Made by a program: the position numbers and the translations under genes
Shown: in pieces, positions 1 through 11,900 of the stretch
How positions within the stretch are numbered: position 1 is the stretch's first letter
How the letters are laid out: the number at the start of each line of letters is the position of its first letter
Notes under the pieces: generated by a model
What the model saw: the letters and a program-made list of their open reading frames with translations, nothing else
Databases searched by the model: none
Told to the model about the DNA's origin: nothing
Assembly: GCA_033239125.1 (NCBI GenBank)
Contig: BSWB01000001.1
Location: forward strand, 2,430,501 to 2,494,500
From: Fagopyrum homotropicum
Lineage: Eukaryota > Streptophyta > Magnoliopsida > Caryophyllales > Polygonaceae
Reading direction: 5' to 3'
Length of the DNA: 64,000 nt

Positions 1-440
1 CCTTTTCCGCCTCCAGTCACGCAAGCAGAGTTGCTCAAATGTAATGAAAGAATAGAACCACATCCACCAAACTTATCATTTGCACACCCATGATAGACTT
101 CTTTTACACCAAGAAATGATAAGGTTGATGCACACATTATGCAGGGCTCGCAAGTCACATAAAGCACACATTTGGAAAACTTCTCACCAACTTGAGATTG
201 TGAAAGCCCTTCTCTTTGCCACTGCAATAAAAGATTGTCTATGGCCTCCATTTCCGCATGTCTTGTAGCATTTCTAGTTTCATTCGTACGATTTCTTCCA
301 GAAGAAATGACCTTCGTGTCTTCAACAATCACACATCCAACTGGTACTTCCAATCTTTGCATAGCATGTTTAGCTTCTTCTATAGCAAGCTCCACAAATC
401 TGAGATCCCCAAGAATCTGTTCCAACCCGGATAATGCCAT
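1..440 (-). CDS. TAD2: tRNA-specific adenosine deaminase, TAD2/ADAT2 type (3' part outside window)
   Basis: The minus strand encodes about 146 residues of a cytidine/deoxycytidylate-deaminase-fold protein before the window edge cuts it. Visible are the zinc-binding, proton-shuttling HAEMEAID motif and the second zinc motif CEPCIMC, followed by the FGGCGSILSLH stretch typical of plant TAD2. In the family, TAD2 pairs with TAD3 and converts adenosine to inosine at tRNA position 34; TAD2 carries the catalytic glutamate, and it is present here. The start ATG lies nine bases after a clean splice acceptor (TTGCAG, exon from 449), so the leader is interrupted by an intron. A likely first leader exon lies at 2301-2460. 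The reading frame is intact to the edge. TAD3 is unlikely because its catalytic Glu is normally replaced. Confidence 0.86.
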   Translation of the reverse strand, partial: MALSGLEQILGDLRFVELAIEEAKHAMQRLEVPVGCVIVEDTKVISSGRNRTNETRNATRHAEMEAIDNLLLQWQREGLSQSQVGEKFSKCVLYVTCEPCIMCASTLSFLGVKEVYHGCANDKFGGCGSILSLHLSNSACVTGGGK

Positions 441-451
441 TTCAGGTACCT

Positions 452-2300
452 GCAACAGAAATAATTGTAGATAAACAGCGATTTCTCAATAACTACACAA
501 CAAAAACAGAAGATTTGTAGGGTGACTTGTAAAATTTAAGTTATATTCAACTCATTCAAATAGTCTTAAGAAATATGAATACTGAGTTTGCAGCTATAAT
601 GTATACAAAGTTAAATGTCTTGCTTGGTGCAAATTTACTGACCTTTCTTTTATTTAAACGTTAGTGAAATAATGAATGGTTTAAAAACCTTGTAAAATAT
701 AAATTTTATTAAAATGGTTCATATTTATAAATATTTGGTTAATAAGTCTGTAATTCGTACCTATACAATATTAGACGTATGAGCCTAAACTCCATCGTTA
801 ACAAATATTCACGACTTATGCAAGAAATTCGTCTCTTAGCAATATTAGATCAAACAAGTCTCATCATCATAATAACTCAAACTTATATATGCCACATTAG
901 CATTTCATACAACTTGACTGAAACAACGACGAACCGCTGACAGACTCGATAAAATGGCACGGTGTTCTCGATGAGAAGGCGCTACAAGCTTGGTCAAATG
1001 GCGTTCTGGGTGAGGAGGTGGAGCCAAAGGCACACAAACCCAAAGAAAAAGGGCAGGCCAAGACTCGAACTCAAAGCCTCCACACTACCGCTCACGGCTC
1101 AATCGTTCCGCCATGGAGCATTTATCTTAAAGACAACATATACTCCTCTTATAGGAGGTGTACAGCACATAAACAGATGAAAGTAGCCCCTTTCATAAAC
1201 AGTTTATTAAGGGAAAGCGAGATGAATCTCTATTTCACTATTTGCATAAAAAAAGACGGTCTTTCGAAAGTGGGGAAAAAGGATGACAATAATAATCACA
1301 AACCTGTTCAGATTCCCCAGCAAAACTATGCACACAATTTTGGTTCAATAGTGATAAGAAAATCCATACTAGAATAACTTACCTAGTATGAGTAGATCAA
1401 ATGGGGAAATCCAGAGCACTAATCCCTCTTGGCGTATCACCTACAAAGAAGAAATAATCTTGCTTATATAGCTCCCTTCGACCAGGAGATCCGTGTTACC
1501 ACGCCTACGAAACACCATGTTCCTTCTGCAAACACCAACTAAAACCTCTGTTATAGTAGAGAATGAACCAAGTTAAGGTATCTACTGTTGATGTCATCTA
1601 CAATCCAAGCATACTTTGTGAACCAACAATGCAGTCACAAGCACAAGCATGAGGTATCAGTATGAGATTAACACCTGGTATCCTTGTTTGGTACATTGCA
1701 GTAGATCAAGATATGAGTGATACCTCGATTTAAACCCAGATAACTAAAAACCCTATTATAAGCCCACCATAATTCATGTAGAAGAAAATTTTCAAACCCC
1801 AAGTTCAGAGCAAAGGAAAGTGCAGAGGCAATAGCAAGATTTCACGAAAGAAGAATGAAGTGGCAATAGATAGAATGGAAGAGATCCCATCGAAGAAGGA
1901 TGAAGGAGCAATAAACAAATTCAGTGAGGAACCAATCTTGCAATTCAGTGAGAAAAATATGAAATATCCAAAATTACCCATCACCAGTGATTATGAATTT
2001 TCACAGAAAAATAAGATTAATGGAGAGATGACCGAAGGAATTGAAACATGATTGTTTGCAGATAGAAAGATAGCCAAATACAGAATATTATGTCCTTGAT
2101 TTTTGTAACTGACCTGGTGCAAAATCGATGCAGATGAATGAAGCATGACACAACGATGATAGTTTTAGGGCTGAATCGAAACATATATACAACTGTAAAC
2201 GAACTGAAGTAGGGCTGAATCGAAACAGATGACAATAACACAACGATGATAGTTTAAGGGCTGAATCAAAAAACAAAAGACCAAAGGATGTGTGACTTAC
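452..2300 (-). other. probable 5'-UTR intron of the TAD2 gene
   Basis: A 1.85-kb AT-rich stretch lies between the acceptor in front of the TAD2 coding exon and a strong donor (CTG|GTAAGT, minus strand) at 2300. It has no convincing coding exon. It contains a tRNA-like SINE candidate near 960-1125 and a short duplicated block around 2146-2272 built on GGGCTGAATC. A second possible donor near 2113 (CCAG|GTCAGT) could mark an alternative leader exon. That this is one intron is inferred from splice signals only. Confidence 0.5.
960..1125 (-). repeat. SINE-like sequence with tRNA-type A and B boxes
   Basis: On the minus strand, an A-box-like TGGCGGAACGA (1113-1103) is followed about 43 bases later by a B-box-like GAGTTCGAGTC (1072-1062). 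This is the spacing of an RNA polymerase III type 2 promoter. No cloverleaf can be drawn, so a decayed tRNA-derived SINE is the simplest reading. The 3' end and target duplication were not resolved. Confidence 0.35.
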
Positions 2301-2460
2301 CAGGACAGTCACACCGAGGCAACAACTACACTCGAGGATGGAGCCGATGAAGATGAAAGCCTGGAAACCGGAGTTCCTTCTTCAATCGATCGATGAGGAT
2401 GAGAAATCGTCGCCTTGATTGAACAGAGATCCCCTGAACTTCTGGGCGTAAATTAGGTTT
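2301..2460 (-). other. TAD2: probable first (untranslated) exon of the TAD2 gene
   Basis: Minus-strand, CT-rich leader-like sequence that ends in a textbook donor (CCTG|GTAAGT). It lies directly upstream, in the transcriptional sense, of the TAD2 coding exon. The transcription start is not visible; 2460 is an estimate set by the start of an A/T tract. It sits back to back with the tRNA-Trp gene. Confidence 0.45.
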
Positions 2461-2516
2461 TTTTTTTGCGGAAGCGTTAATGATCAATTTAAAACAAAGG
2501 AAAATGAACAACAACC

Positions 2517-2588
2517 GGATCCGTGGCGCAATGGTAGCGCGTCTGACTCCAGATCAGAAGGTTGCGTGTTCGATTCACGTCGGGTTCA
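2517..2588 (+). tRNA. tRNA-Trp (CCA)
   Basis: A full 72-nt cloverleaf can be drawn. The acceptor stem GGATCCG pairs with CGGGTTC (with two G-T pairs). D-arm GCGC/GCGC. Anticodon stem TCTGA/TCAGA around the loop CTCCAGA, with anticodon CCA at 2549-2551. The T-loop is TTCGATT and the discriminator base is A at 2588. CAA motifs just upstream (aacaacaacc) fit plant tRNA transcription starts, and a TTTTT at 2616-2620 can terminate polymerase III. No intron and no mismatched stems, so it looks functional. Confidence 0.95.
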
Positions 2589-2685
2589 ATCCCCCGATTC
2601 TAAACCGGTTTATAATTTTTATTTTGTTAAATTAACCAATATATATGGCGTTAATATGACAACCGGTAGAGGAGAATACTGGGTC

Positions 2686-2971
2686 CATTTTGCTTTAGGC
2701 CCAATAGACCGGTTCAACGGCAAATTAATCTATTTTATCAAGAATCTCTTAGTCAGAAAAATACTGTATCGAAATATTTTCAATTTTAATAAATTAGATA
2801 ACTATTTTATTGCATACACACAAGTTTCATTTTGCTTTAGGCCCAATAGACCGGTTCAACGGCAAATTAATCTATTTTTATCAAGAATCTCTTAGTAAGA
2901 AAAAATAGTGTATCGTAATATTTTCAATTTTAATAAATTAGATAACTATTTTATTGCATACACACAAGTTT
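2686..2971 (+). repeat. 142-bp tandem duplication, two copies
   Basis: Copy 1 (2686-2827) and copy 2 (2828-2971) run in parallel from CATTTTGCTTTAGGCCCAAT to the string of CACACAAGTTT. They differ at only a few positions, so the duplication is recent. It starts about 100 bp downstream of the tRNA-Trp gene. No coding meaning is visible. Confidence 0.85.
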
Positions 2972-2990
2972 TACTTATAAGAATTTAAAT

Positions 2991-3521
2991 GGGTGTTGTT
3001 CAGGTAAGACACATTATTCTGGTAAGGTCATGCGGCTGAATGTAGAGGTAAAACGTGTCCCAAAATTTTATTTTATTTTTTTTATAAACGAAGGAAAATG
3101 ATAGTTCAAAAGTTATTAAGGGATAGTTCATATTTTTTAAAAGGATAGTTCATGAATTATAATAGAATAGTTCGTAGTGCAAAAACTTATAAATGATAGT
3201 GTATAACTTATAAAATGATAGTTCATGAATTATAATTGAATAGTTCATAACATATAAACGATTAATTTATAAATAACTTGATATAAATAATTTTGAAAGT
3301 AATTGTTCATGAATTATATGAGAATAGTTCAAAGTTTATAAGAGAATAGTACAGAATTTATAACATGGTAGTTCAAAAAAATTTTCATTCGTTTTTTGAA
3401 GGAAAAAAAAATTTTCAATCGTTTCTGAAAAAAAAAAAAAAAAAATTTTAGGACACGTGTCAGCTCTACGTTCAGCCGCACAACCCTACCCAAAATTATA
3501 AACCGCACCTGAACATCTACC
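2991..3521. mobile_element. MITE with about 80-bp imperfect terminal inverted repeats
   Basis: The left end (GGGTGTTGTTCAGGT... TGCGGCTGAATGTAGAGG...CGTGTCCCAAAATTTT) matches the reverse complement of the right end (GGTAGATGTTCAGGT...TGCGGCTGAACGTAGAG...CGTGTCCTAAAATTTT) over roughly 80 bp. The interior is AT-rich and built from repeats of GATAGTTCATGAATTATAA. There is no transposase. Flanks are AT-rich and a clear target duplication was not found, so the superfamily (Mutator-like or hAT) is open. Confidence 0.7.
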
Positions 3522-3991
3522 AAATTTATAAATCCTTATAAAGAAAATTTTAAAACTCATTTATTAATATGTACATAATTACAAAAGTTTTGAATGACCA
3601 TGAGAATAACTTGTAAATAAAAGTACAAAATCAAAACACCTACATGGAGTTCTTATATAAACATGGACTATCTTGTACAAGATGTTTATTTTTATTTTTT
3701 TTTAAATACAAAATATACGATTACATGAATATAAATTACAAGATATACCATAAAACTTTACAAGAAATGCACTTTAAAATAGAATATATTATACATTTAT
3801 GTTATGATTTAATAAACATTCAATATATTAACTCAAATAAATTAGTAAAAAAAAAAGGTACAAGTCAAACACCTTATCGAGGTGATGACAATGGATTATT
3901 AATTTTTAAGAAAATGAAACAAAAACAAAATGACAATCCAAGGTAGATTAGTACCTTTACTAAATAGACCTATAACAAACTAATAGATCAA
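3522..3991. other. AT-rich intergenic DNA, nothing recognised
   Basis: Low-complexity A/T runs and short chance reading frames only. No splice-linked coding sequence, RNA gene or terminal repeats were seen. Confidence 0.6.
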
Positions 3992-4064
3992 GCCCGTCTA
4001 GGTTAGTTGATAGAGGGCAAGGTTCTTAACCTTATGGTCGTGAGTTCGAGTCAACGGTGGGCGT
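3992..4064 (+). pseudogene. tRNA-Lys(CTT)-like pseudogene or SINE head
   Basis: The sequence follows a plant tRNA-Lys(CTT) almost base for base: acceptor stem GCCCGTC/GGTGGGC, anticodon arm CAAGG-TTCTTAA-CCTTA with anticodon CTT, and T-loop TTCGAGT. The D stem no longer pairs (GGTT against GAGG), and the T stem is one base short with mismatches, so it should not fold properly. tRNA-Lys-derived SINE heads are known in plants, but no clear SINE body follows. Confidence 0.7.
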
Positions 4065-4289
4065 CTGCAATGTAAAGTCGAATTTAAACTAGAGAGTATA
4101 TGAAAGCTATGACTTATATGTTAGGTTCTTGCAGTATCTCCGACGAGTATTAGATGTAAAGAGATTAACGTTAAGTGAATATGTTAGGTTCAGTATCGTA
4201 CTGTCGATATAATAACATTTACACACATTTCAATATGACATTTGATGTAAAAACAATGGTGAAAGTAACGAATCCTCGAAAAAGTTGAC

Positions 4290-4495
4290 CTTTTGTAATG
4301 ATGGTTTGCACGTTAAACCGTCGGTTTCGTCCATTTTTTAAAAAAAAAAAAAAAAAAACAAACCGGCGGTTAAATTGGCGGTTTGAGTCAAACCTAAATC
4401 TAAACCGGCAAACATAAACCGTCGGTTTGGCCAAACTGCCAGTGTAGGCCGGTTTGGAACCGCCGGTTTGACAACCCAAACCGAACCCATGTCTA
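4290..4495. mobile_element. hAT-like MITE remnant rich in CCGGTTT motifs
   Basis: A dense array of AAACCG/CGGTTT words forms an imperfect palindrome around a poly-A tract. The right end reads, on the minus strand, TAGACATGGGTTCGGTTTGG. That is nearly the same terminus as the well-bounded hAT element at 15972-16216. The left terminus is decayed, so its limit is approximate. Confidence 0.5.
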
Positions 4496-4902
4496 CTTTC
4501 AAGGATTGCAAGTTAGTATTGCTAGCGAGCTCTTATACCATGAACGTTCCAAGCTAAACATAGTCGTCCGGTTTAAGTGACAGGCGTCGGGCTCAACTTC
4601 CTTATTTAATTTCAACACATCCACGAACCCGGTTCGGAGTTGGGCTGAAGCATTTGGGCCTTATCGGCCCAAAAGCCCAATGTTCCAACACTTACCATCA
4701 AGAAGGCCCACAAAACATTCAAACTTTACAACATGTAAACACAGTTACCTCTTCAGTCTTCAGTTCTATCTGTCAATCAATCACTTATAATGACTCTTCA
4801 GTTCCCTCTTACGTCTAAAATACATCAAAACGACAATCAAAAGCCTCTTATGTGATCAATTAAACCCAAACTTGCTTTCTCTCTACTAAATTTGAAAGAA
4901 AA

Positions 4903-6662
4903 ATGGCTCGTCTGTCAAGAAATGGTGAAAAGAGAGTCGAGAAGAAGAAGAAGATACCACATTTCTTCACTGTTATTGTTAATCCAGCACTTCAGCTTCA
5001 CAAATTGGTACTCCATATCTACTTTAATGGTGTTTCTCTTATGTCTTCATGTTCTTCGTCCACATATATACATATTATATGTCTTTGATCTTCACTTTAA
5101 ATATCCAGACTTTCAAGTGTGTTTTTGGGTTTAATCTGTGGGATTAGTTTAAGATTTTGTGTTAGAAGATTGATTACGACCCTGATGAAAAATCGAGCTC
5201 TAGTTTGATTTAGGTGAACCTGCATTTTGTCACTGTGTAATCTGTGTAGGAAAGCTTTGTTCTTGAAATTTCTCTGTGTTAATGTTCCAAACTTGTGTGA
5301 AAAACTGGACAGAGACTTCCCAAGAAGTTTGTAAGGAATCATGGCAAGAGCCTTCCGGATTGCGCTTACATTCGAGCTCCGAATGGCATGGATTGGCTCG
5401 TCGAAATCCTCGAGTGTGACGGCGAGATTTGGCTGCAAAGAGGCTGGAAGCAGTTTGCTGAATATTACTCTCTAGGAAGTGGTAATTTCATAGTCTTTAG
5501 ATATGATGGAAAAATTAGGACTTTTCGAGTTCTCATATTCGACTCGAGTACTAACTTAGAGATCAACTATCCAACCAACCATAATCTTCATCAAAATGCT
5601 AAAGAGATTGAGGATGATACTTCAACTGAGATGTTTGATCAAATTCAACACCAATCTGGTATTACTGATTGTTTCTGCTTGTTTTCGGTTAAGTTTCTTT
5701 GATAATATTACTAACATTTGGATCAATGCGCAGAAGCTAGAGCACTAGAAAGGGCAATTGCCTTTCAAATCCGAAATCCGAATTCCTTCATTGCTCATAT
5801 CCGGAAGAAAAACGTCTCTTCCAATTCCGGTCCAGTATGTTTTCTTACCAAAAACTAATGTTTTAAGACATATGATGATTCTGAGGATTGCAAAACTTCT
5901 GCAGTTTCTTCCTTCGAGTCACTGTGGAAGATACTACAAAAGGAATGATATGAACATCAGTGTTGTTCTTCATGTCAACAAGAATTCTTGGACTATAAAG
6001 TGTCGTGTTGAAAAATTGAGGATGTTCTACGTAATGTTGACATATGGTTGGAAAGAGTTTACATTGAAGAATGGATTAAAAATAGGAGATAAATGTGTCT
6101 TTGAGCTGATCAATGCAAATACAAAGACCTATAATGTACACATATTCAGGGCTTTTGAGCAAATGGTTGAGCAAACTATCAAACCCGAAGAGATCATTGA
6201 TGATATCCCTGCTGAAATATCCGCTAGTTCGTGCAGCATTGCAACATTTTTAGGTGATGGTCCGGGTTTTATCATAAACATGAACAAGAGCTACGTTGAA
6301 CTGAGACGTCCAGTTGTAAGTACATGGATTATTCCTCTTATTGTCAATTGATTTTAGATTGTGTGTTAATGTTTTGTTATTGGATGTGTTTGGTTTTACA
6401 GCAGATTCCTGCTGTTCACTCTAAAAAGTACCTTAAGGACGAAGGTAAGGAACACAATGTGATTCGTATCCATGGGAAAGACAGGAGAACATGGAAGCTG
6501 AATTATATTATTCACGAGTCGTATCCAAGGATAAGTGTCAGAAGCTGGTATAAGTTCAGATTTGATAATCAGTTGAAGATTGGTGACAAATGTGCATTCA
6601 AGTTGATTGATGGAACCAAAAAGGCTTACAATGTTGTCATATTCCGCGATAAGGGTAAGTGA
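4903..6662 (+). CDS. REM-type transcription factor with three B3 DNA-binding domains
   Basis: Five exons keep one frame: 4903-5007, 5313-5658, 5734-5834, 5905-6315 and 6402-6662, giving 407 residues. Domain 1 (about residues 20-122) runs from HFFTVIVNP through LPKKFVRNHGKSLP and the W-x-V core to VFRYDG...FRVLIFD. Domain 2 (about 160-267) holds GWKEFTLKNGLKIGDKCVFEL. Domain 3 (about 303-405) holds YKFRFDNQLKIGDKCAFKLI. B3 domains bind DNA in the nucleus; REM proteins are often expressed in flowers and meristems, but individual roles are mostly unknown. The MARLSRNGEKR start lies in a basic N-terminus typical of the family. All introns are GT-AG. A deleted copy of this locus lies at 24163-24497. 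The stop follows directly after domain 3, so no C-terminal extension exists. Confidence 0.85.
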
Positions 6663-6673
6663 GGTTAATGAAG

Positions 6674-7006
6674 ATTGATGCTAGCTGAACCTGAATTTTG
6701 CTGTGTTTGCTGTCATGTTTTTTGGACAATTATGACAGCAACTTCATCTTATGAACTTGCTGAAGTTTCTTAATCTTGAATATTCGAATGAATTGCTGTT
6801 AATTACTGTATTATGAATATTTGACAGTACATTTTATGAAAAAATTGATGCTAGCTGAACCTGAATTTTGTTTTGTTTGCTGTCATGTTTTTTGGACAAT
6901 TATGACAGCAACTTCATCTTATGAACTTGCTGAAGTTTCTTAATCTTGAATATTCGAATGAATTGCTGCTAATTACTGTATTATGAATATTTGACAGTGC
7001 ATTTAT
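6674..7006 (+). repeat. 170-bp tandem duplication just after the REM gene
   Basis: Copy 1 (6674-6843) and copy 2 (6844-7006) both run from ATTGATGCTAGCTGAACC to TATTTGACAGT and differ at only a few bases. The first copy begins 12 bp after the REM stop codon, so it duplicates probable 3'-UTR sequence. Confidence 0.9.
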
Positions 7007-8933
7007 ACAGCAAAGAAGTAAGAAATATCTAGATGACTAAGGGTTGGTTTGGTGTTCGTGTTGGAGATTATTTTGGAGATGATAATTTCAAATAATTAAT
7101 AATTTATGTAGTAAATGATGCAGTATTGACCATATTTAGACTAATAATCCAAATCTTGTTTCATCCCCGATAATTTCTCTCTGTCAAACACACTCTTAAG
7201 TCTCTACGGCTTATACACATAGATGATGATACGTGCAAGGTCAAGGACAAATAGAGTCAACCTCAAAAGAGTCGGGAGGTTGGACTTGAGATAGGGTTGT
7301 TCATCTGTCGAGGACCGGACCTTTTTCAAAAAGTTTGTGAGGATGATACCTACGTTATTTTTACAAGACGTCCAATCTATCAACATGTATCAAATGGTTT
7401 AGAAGACAAAACATGTGAAACAAGAAGATAGAAAAAAAAAATTATGGCTCTTGCTAGATAAGATTGATAAGAGTTACACACTGACGGAAACATATTTGAA
7501 GTAACGTGTAATTGAAAAGGAGAAACTAGTTTTCGTAAAACGGATTCATGAGGATGAACAATAGTCTATGCCAACCATAAAGTAAAGTGCAAACACCAAT
7601 GAAATTTAGGTGTAGGCGGTTTATTGTACGTGGTAGGAAGACGATATAGGCTGTTTTTAAGTTCTCGTGTTTGCCCTAAAATGTCTTTTCACGACAAAAA
7701 ATTGCATGTAGATCATTTTATTTGGTTAATTCGGAAACAATAAGAGATGTTTTGTAACGTTTGGTAGAACATAACCGGTAATGAGAGTTGAAAAGATGAT
7801 CATTGTTACACCTTAATGCTAATAATCTCCGTTATACACATCAAATATGGACGATAAGAACTGTAAAACATCGTCGGTAACGTTTGGTAAATGAAGGCTA
7901 GGTTCTCGACAAAGTATCAGTAAAAGATTGTTTGTGTTATATGCACTCAAGCATAGATCATAGACATTGGCAAGTGTTTGCAATTACAAATTCATGGATG
8001 TACACAAATTCCTAGTTTGCGCACGATACATACATTTAAGAGTGACCCAAATAAGACTCAAGACGCATTCAAACAAGGTAGACTTGACTCGTTATAGGAC
8101 AAAACTGTCCCACTTTTTTACATGGTCGATTCAGGATTTGAGAGATTTACAACACAACTTCGATGTTGTTTAGGGACGTTCATAGGACCGGATTTGGACA
8201 TGAAAACAAAAATTTAATCTAGACCGATTTATCCGTTGTTGGACAGATCTAGTCTAGAATCGGATTGACTGATTTTAAGCATAAACGATTTTGTTTTTCT
8301 AATTCACTGATTTTATATACAAATAATTTATTTTTTATTTTTCATCTTATAGACATAAAATTGGTTCTCAACGAACATAAACAAATTTATTTTTGATAAA
8401 ATATTATTATTTATGTTTTTAAATATAAACATATTCAATATAAAGTATAAACCAAAAACTATAGTAATAAACAAAATATCTAATAAAATTAAATTCATCA
8501 ACCTGAAAATTGAGTAATGTGAAATTTTATTTTATTAAATACAAAAATTTATATGTACAAATATATTATTTTATTACTTTCATTTTACAAAGAGTGAGAA
8601 GAAATCAAACCTAATTCTTTAGAATGAGAACCAAACCTAGATTTTTACATTCGGATTTTAAGCATAAAATGAACCTAGATTTATATATGATATGCAGTAA
8701 TTGCATATCATATATAAAGATTAAATAATATTATACTAAAGTTCAATACAAATAAAATTGACATCTAATCTGACCATCGTCGTCATATTGGCGTAACAAT
8801 TTCTAGCTCGATAAATAGAGTAAAATAAGCCGTTAACATTAAACATACCATAAGATACATTTATGCCTAATTAATCTATTTCAAGCTATATAAAACATAA
8901 ATAAGAAACCAAAAAAAACTAAAAATAATATAT
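7007..8933. other. intergenic DNA between the REM and ZIP genes, no gene seen
   Basis: AT-rich sequence with short chance frames. A stretch near 8180-8290 contains GGACCGGATTTGG-type words like those in the hAT-like MITEs, but no inverted ends could be set. A perfect 13-bp palindrome-like block (ATATGATATGCAGTAATTGCATATCATATAT) lies near 8690-8715. The last part probably includes the 3' UTR of the ZIP gene. Confidence 0.5.
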
Positions 8934-11900
8934 TTATGCCCATTTAGCTAAAACAGACATACAACCGGCTCCGAGAAGAAGGGAAATATTAGTGCCTAAT
9001 TGAAGTTTAGGATTCTTTTGAACTCTAGGGTTCATGAAATCCGCAGCAAGAAGATCCACAAGAGCCATGTAAATGAGAATTCCGGCTGCAGCTGAGTCAA
9101 AAACTCCTTGAATGATCAAAGACGTCGGGCTATTCTCCTTATAACCGTTTGTGATTGCGATTCCAATGGCTAATCCTAACGGAGTAGTAAGGGAGAAGAA
9201 AAGAGCCATTGTTATTATTGTTCGTGCCTTGAACTTGGCCTGCAACAAATCCGTACACATGTTATACACATTTTATAATTGATCCAAAATATCTTATAGC
9301 TTAAAGTCCAAAGCTCAATAGGGCCATTCATTTATTGTCAAAGTAAACAAAGGGCCACACCTATCACCTATAGTATTTGTCATATTTGACTTTTGTTTAG
9401 GAAAATATAGGATGGTTTAATATTAGATTTTAGCTAGACCGGGGTCCAATTTGCAATTGAAAATGCCCAAGTGTTTTTGGTTGCTATCGTTTGTCTCTAC
9501 ATAGTTAACATCATTTGCTTAGTTCAAAATAGAGAAAATTGCTTCAACAGTACCCCATTTTTTAGTACCCATCGTTTAAACTATTAGAACGGTACCTCAT
9601 CTATTGAGACTGAACAAAGATTGGTATCTAAATTATTGTTCACATGTTAAGTAAAAGTGTTAAGACAACTGTAATGAGACCTACAAGACATACGTATTCA
9701 ACAAGAAACAGAAAGAAATGTTCTAGGAACAAAATTATTGAGTTAACTTAACGTGGGAAAAGTAATCCAGATACTAATCTTTGGTCGGACTTAATAGCTG
9801 ATGTATCTTTCTGATAGTTTAAACGATGAAATACTAAAATTTAGTCAGTCTAAAAGATAGAGTACTGTCTGAACAATTTTCTTTAAAAATATCATAACAT
9901 AATCCCCTTATGTAATATATTGTTTGCACAACGAACGAATATTAAACATATTCTTCTCATTATTGTACTTAATATGTAGGAGGGTATAATAATTGACTAA
10001 TAATAGTTTATAGAAATGAAAAATATTGAAAATAATTTTAAGCCTAAAAGGACAATAATTCACAAAATAATATTCTAGTGATTTGCATCTTGTAAAATAT
10101 CAATATCCACTGAAAAATCTATAGATTATTAAATAAATTAACTTGTGGTAATTATTTTACTAAATTTATTATTAAAATATATTTTTTATTAAAAAAAGAT
10201 AAATATTAATGAAAATTGTGAGAATAAATCCTTAAAAAAAAACTAATACAAAGAATTTTATAAAATTAATTTAAAATATCTTCTCATACGTCCAAAAAAA
10301 AAGATAAAGTCAACCTTAAAAATCAAGAAAATAAGGCACGAAATTAAACAAATAAAACCCAATAATTTTTTCGACAGAAAAGGCTTAATTTAATATTATG
10401 AAAAATAATTTAAAAATCAAAAGAATGAGATGAACAAATGATTTGCACATTAATTACTAGTTTTTTCTATTCATGCCACGTTGCGTAGCCGTAGTAAGTT
10501 TTCCTTAATTTTTCGAATCAAATGTATGTTATGGACTACACACATACGCTTTACGACTACGTATAGCGTACGCGTAATATGGCTACGCTTCCGCAAAGTG
10601 TAGTCGTATCCATTTTCTTTTATTTTTTTACGAAATGAGCTTGTTGCTACGACTACGCATTGCGTACGCGTAGCCGGGATATAAATAGCATGTTTCATGT
10701 GATACGAATAACAATCTCGTAATTACCTGAACAATACATCCACCAAGTCCCATCCCTTCGAAGAATTGATGAAAACAAAGGGCAGCCATTAATGGCTTTA
10801 TAGTCTTCAAGCTTCCAGAAGTTCCCAACGTTATTCCTATTATTACTGAATGTACCATTATTCCTAATTCAAGCACCTGCAAAAAAAAAAATATATATTA
10901 ATCATCTACATAAGGTTGAAGGTGTTAATTGCACAATACGTCCTAGATCGTGTGTTTTGATTGTATGTCTAAGAAGCACGAGGCTGAGTATCGTTTCAAA
11001 ACTGTAAAACCGCAAAGCGAACCGCAATCCCATAAAACGTGAACCGCACAGTTGCATTTTGGATGCGATTTTGCGGTTTTTTGGGGTTTTTTTGCTGTTT
11101 GAACCGCACGGTTTGCGGTTCGGTTGATGAACCGAACCGCAAAATAAAAACTTATCAAAATTGCGGTTCGATGAACCACAAACTGCTCAGCCCCTATCGT
11201 ATAGTATTTTGTGTGTTTTTTCATTGACAGGAAAAATATTCAGTTAGATTAGTTTCTATGATAATTGTTTTTAAAAATTTATCAAAATTGACGGAGAGCT
11301 TATCTATAATTATTTATAAAAAAAATTTCACGTGTTAACATTATCATTGACCCACCAAATTCTCTTTGAAATAATATATTATTAAATTATTGACTTATAT
11401 CCTTAAAAATAAGATAAAATCAAGAACCAACCCCTAACTAATCATATCGTCATATGTTTAAAAAGTAACTCGGACTTTTTCGGATGGACCACATACTCAA
11501 TCTTTATTAATAATAATTTAGTTTTAAAGTTGACCTTCATAATCGTTGAAAAGTCAATCCAAATTACTTTTTTAGTGTTAACATTATCATTGACCCATCA
11601 AATTTTTTTTGAAATAATATATTGTTAAAATTATTAATTTAACAATTCATCCTCAAAATAAGATCAAAATCAAGAACCCACCACACTAATCATATCTCAT
11701 ATGCTAAAAAGTAACTCTAATTTTTTCGGATGGACCACATACTCAATCTTTATTAAAGTTGACTGTTATAATCGTTGAAAAGTCAATCCTAATGTGTTTA
11801 TTTTTTTAAATGATAAATAAACAAACCTATTAATTTCATATCAAATTCAATAAAAAAAACTAAATCAAAATAGTAAAAAAAAAAAAGAGAAAAGTTAAAC

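Noticed and set aside
5097..5438. 113-residue minus-strand frame over REM exon 2
   Set aside because: Antisense shadow of the B3 domain 1 coding exon.
8690..8720. Short palindrome ATATGATATGCA...TGCATATCATAT as a possible terminator or miRNA hairpin
   Set aside because: The stem is only about 13 bp in AT-rich DNA, too short for a miRNA precursor, and no transcript context is seen.
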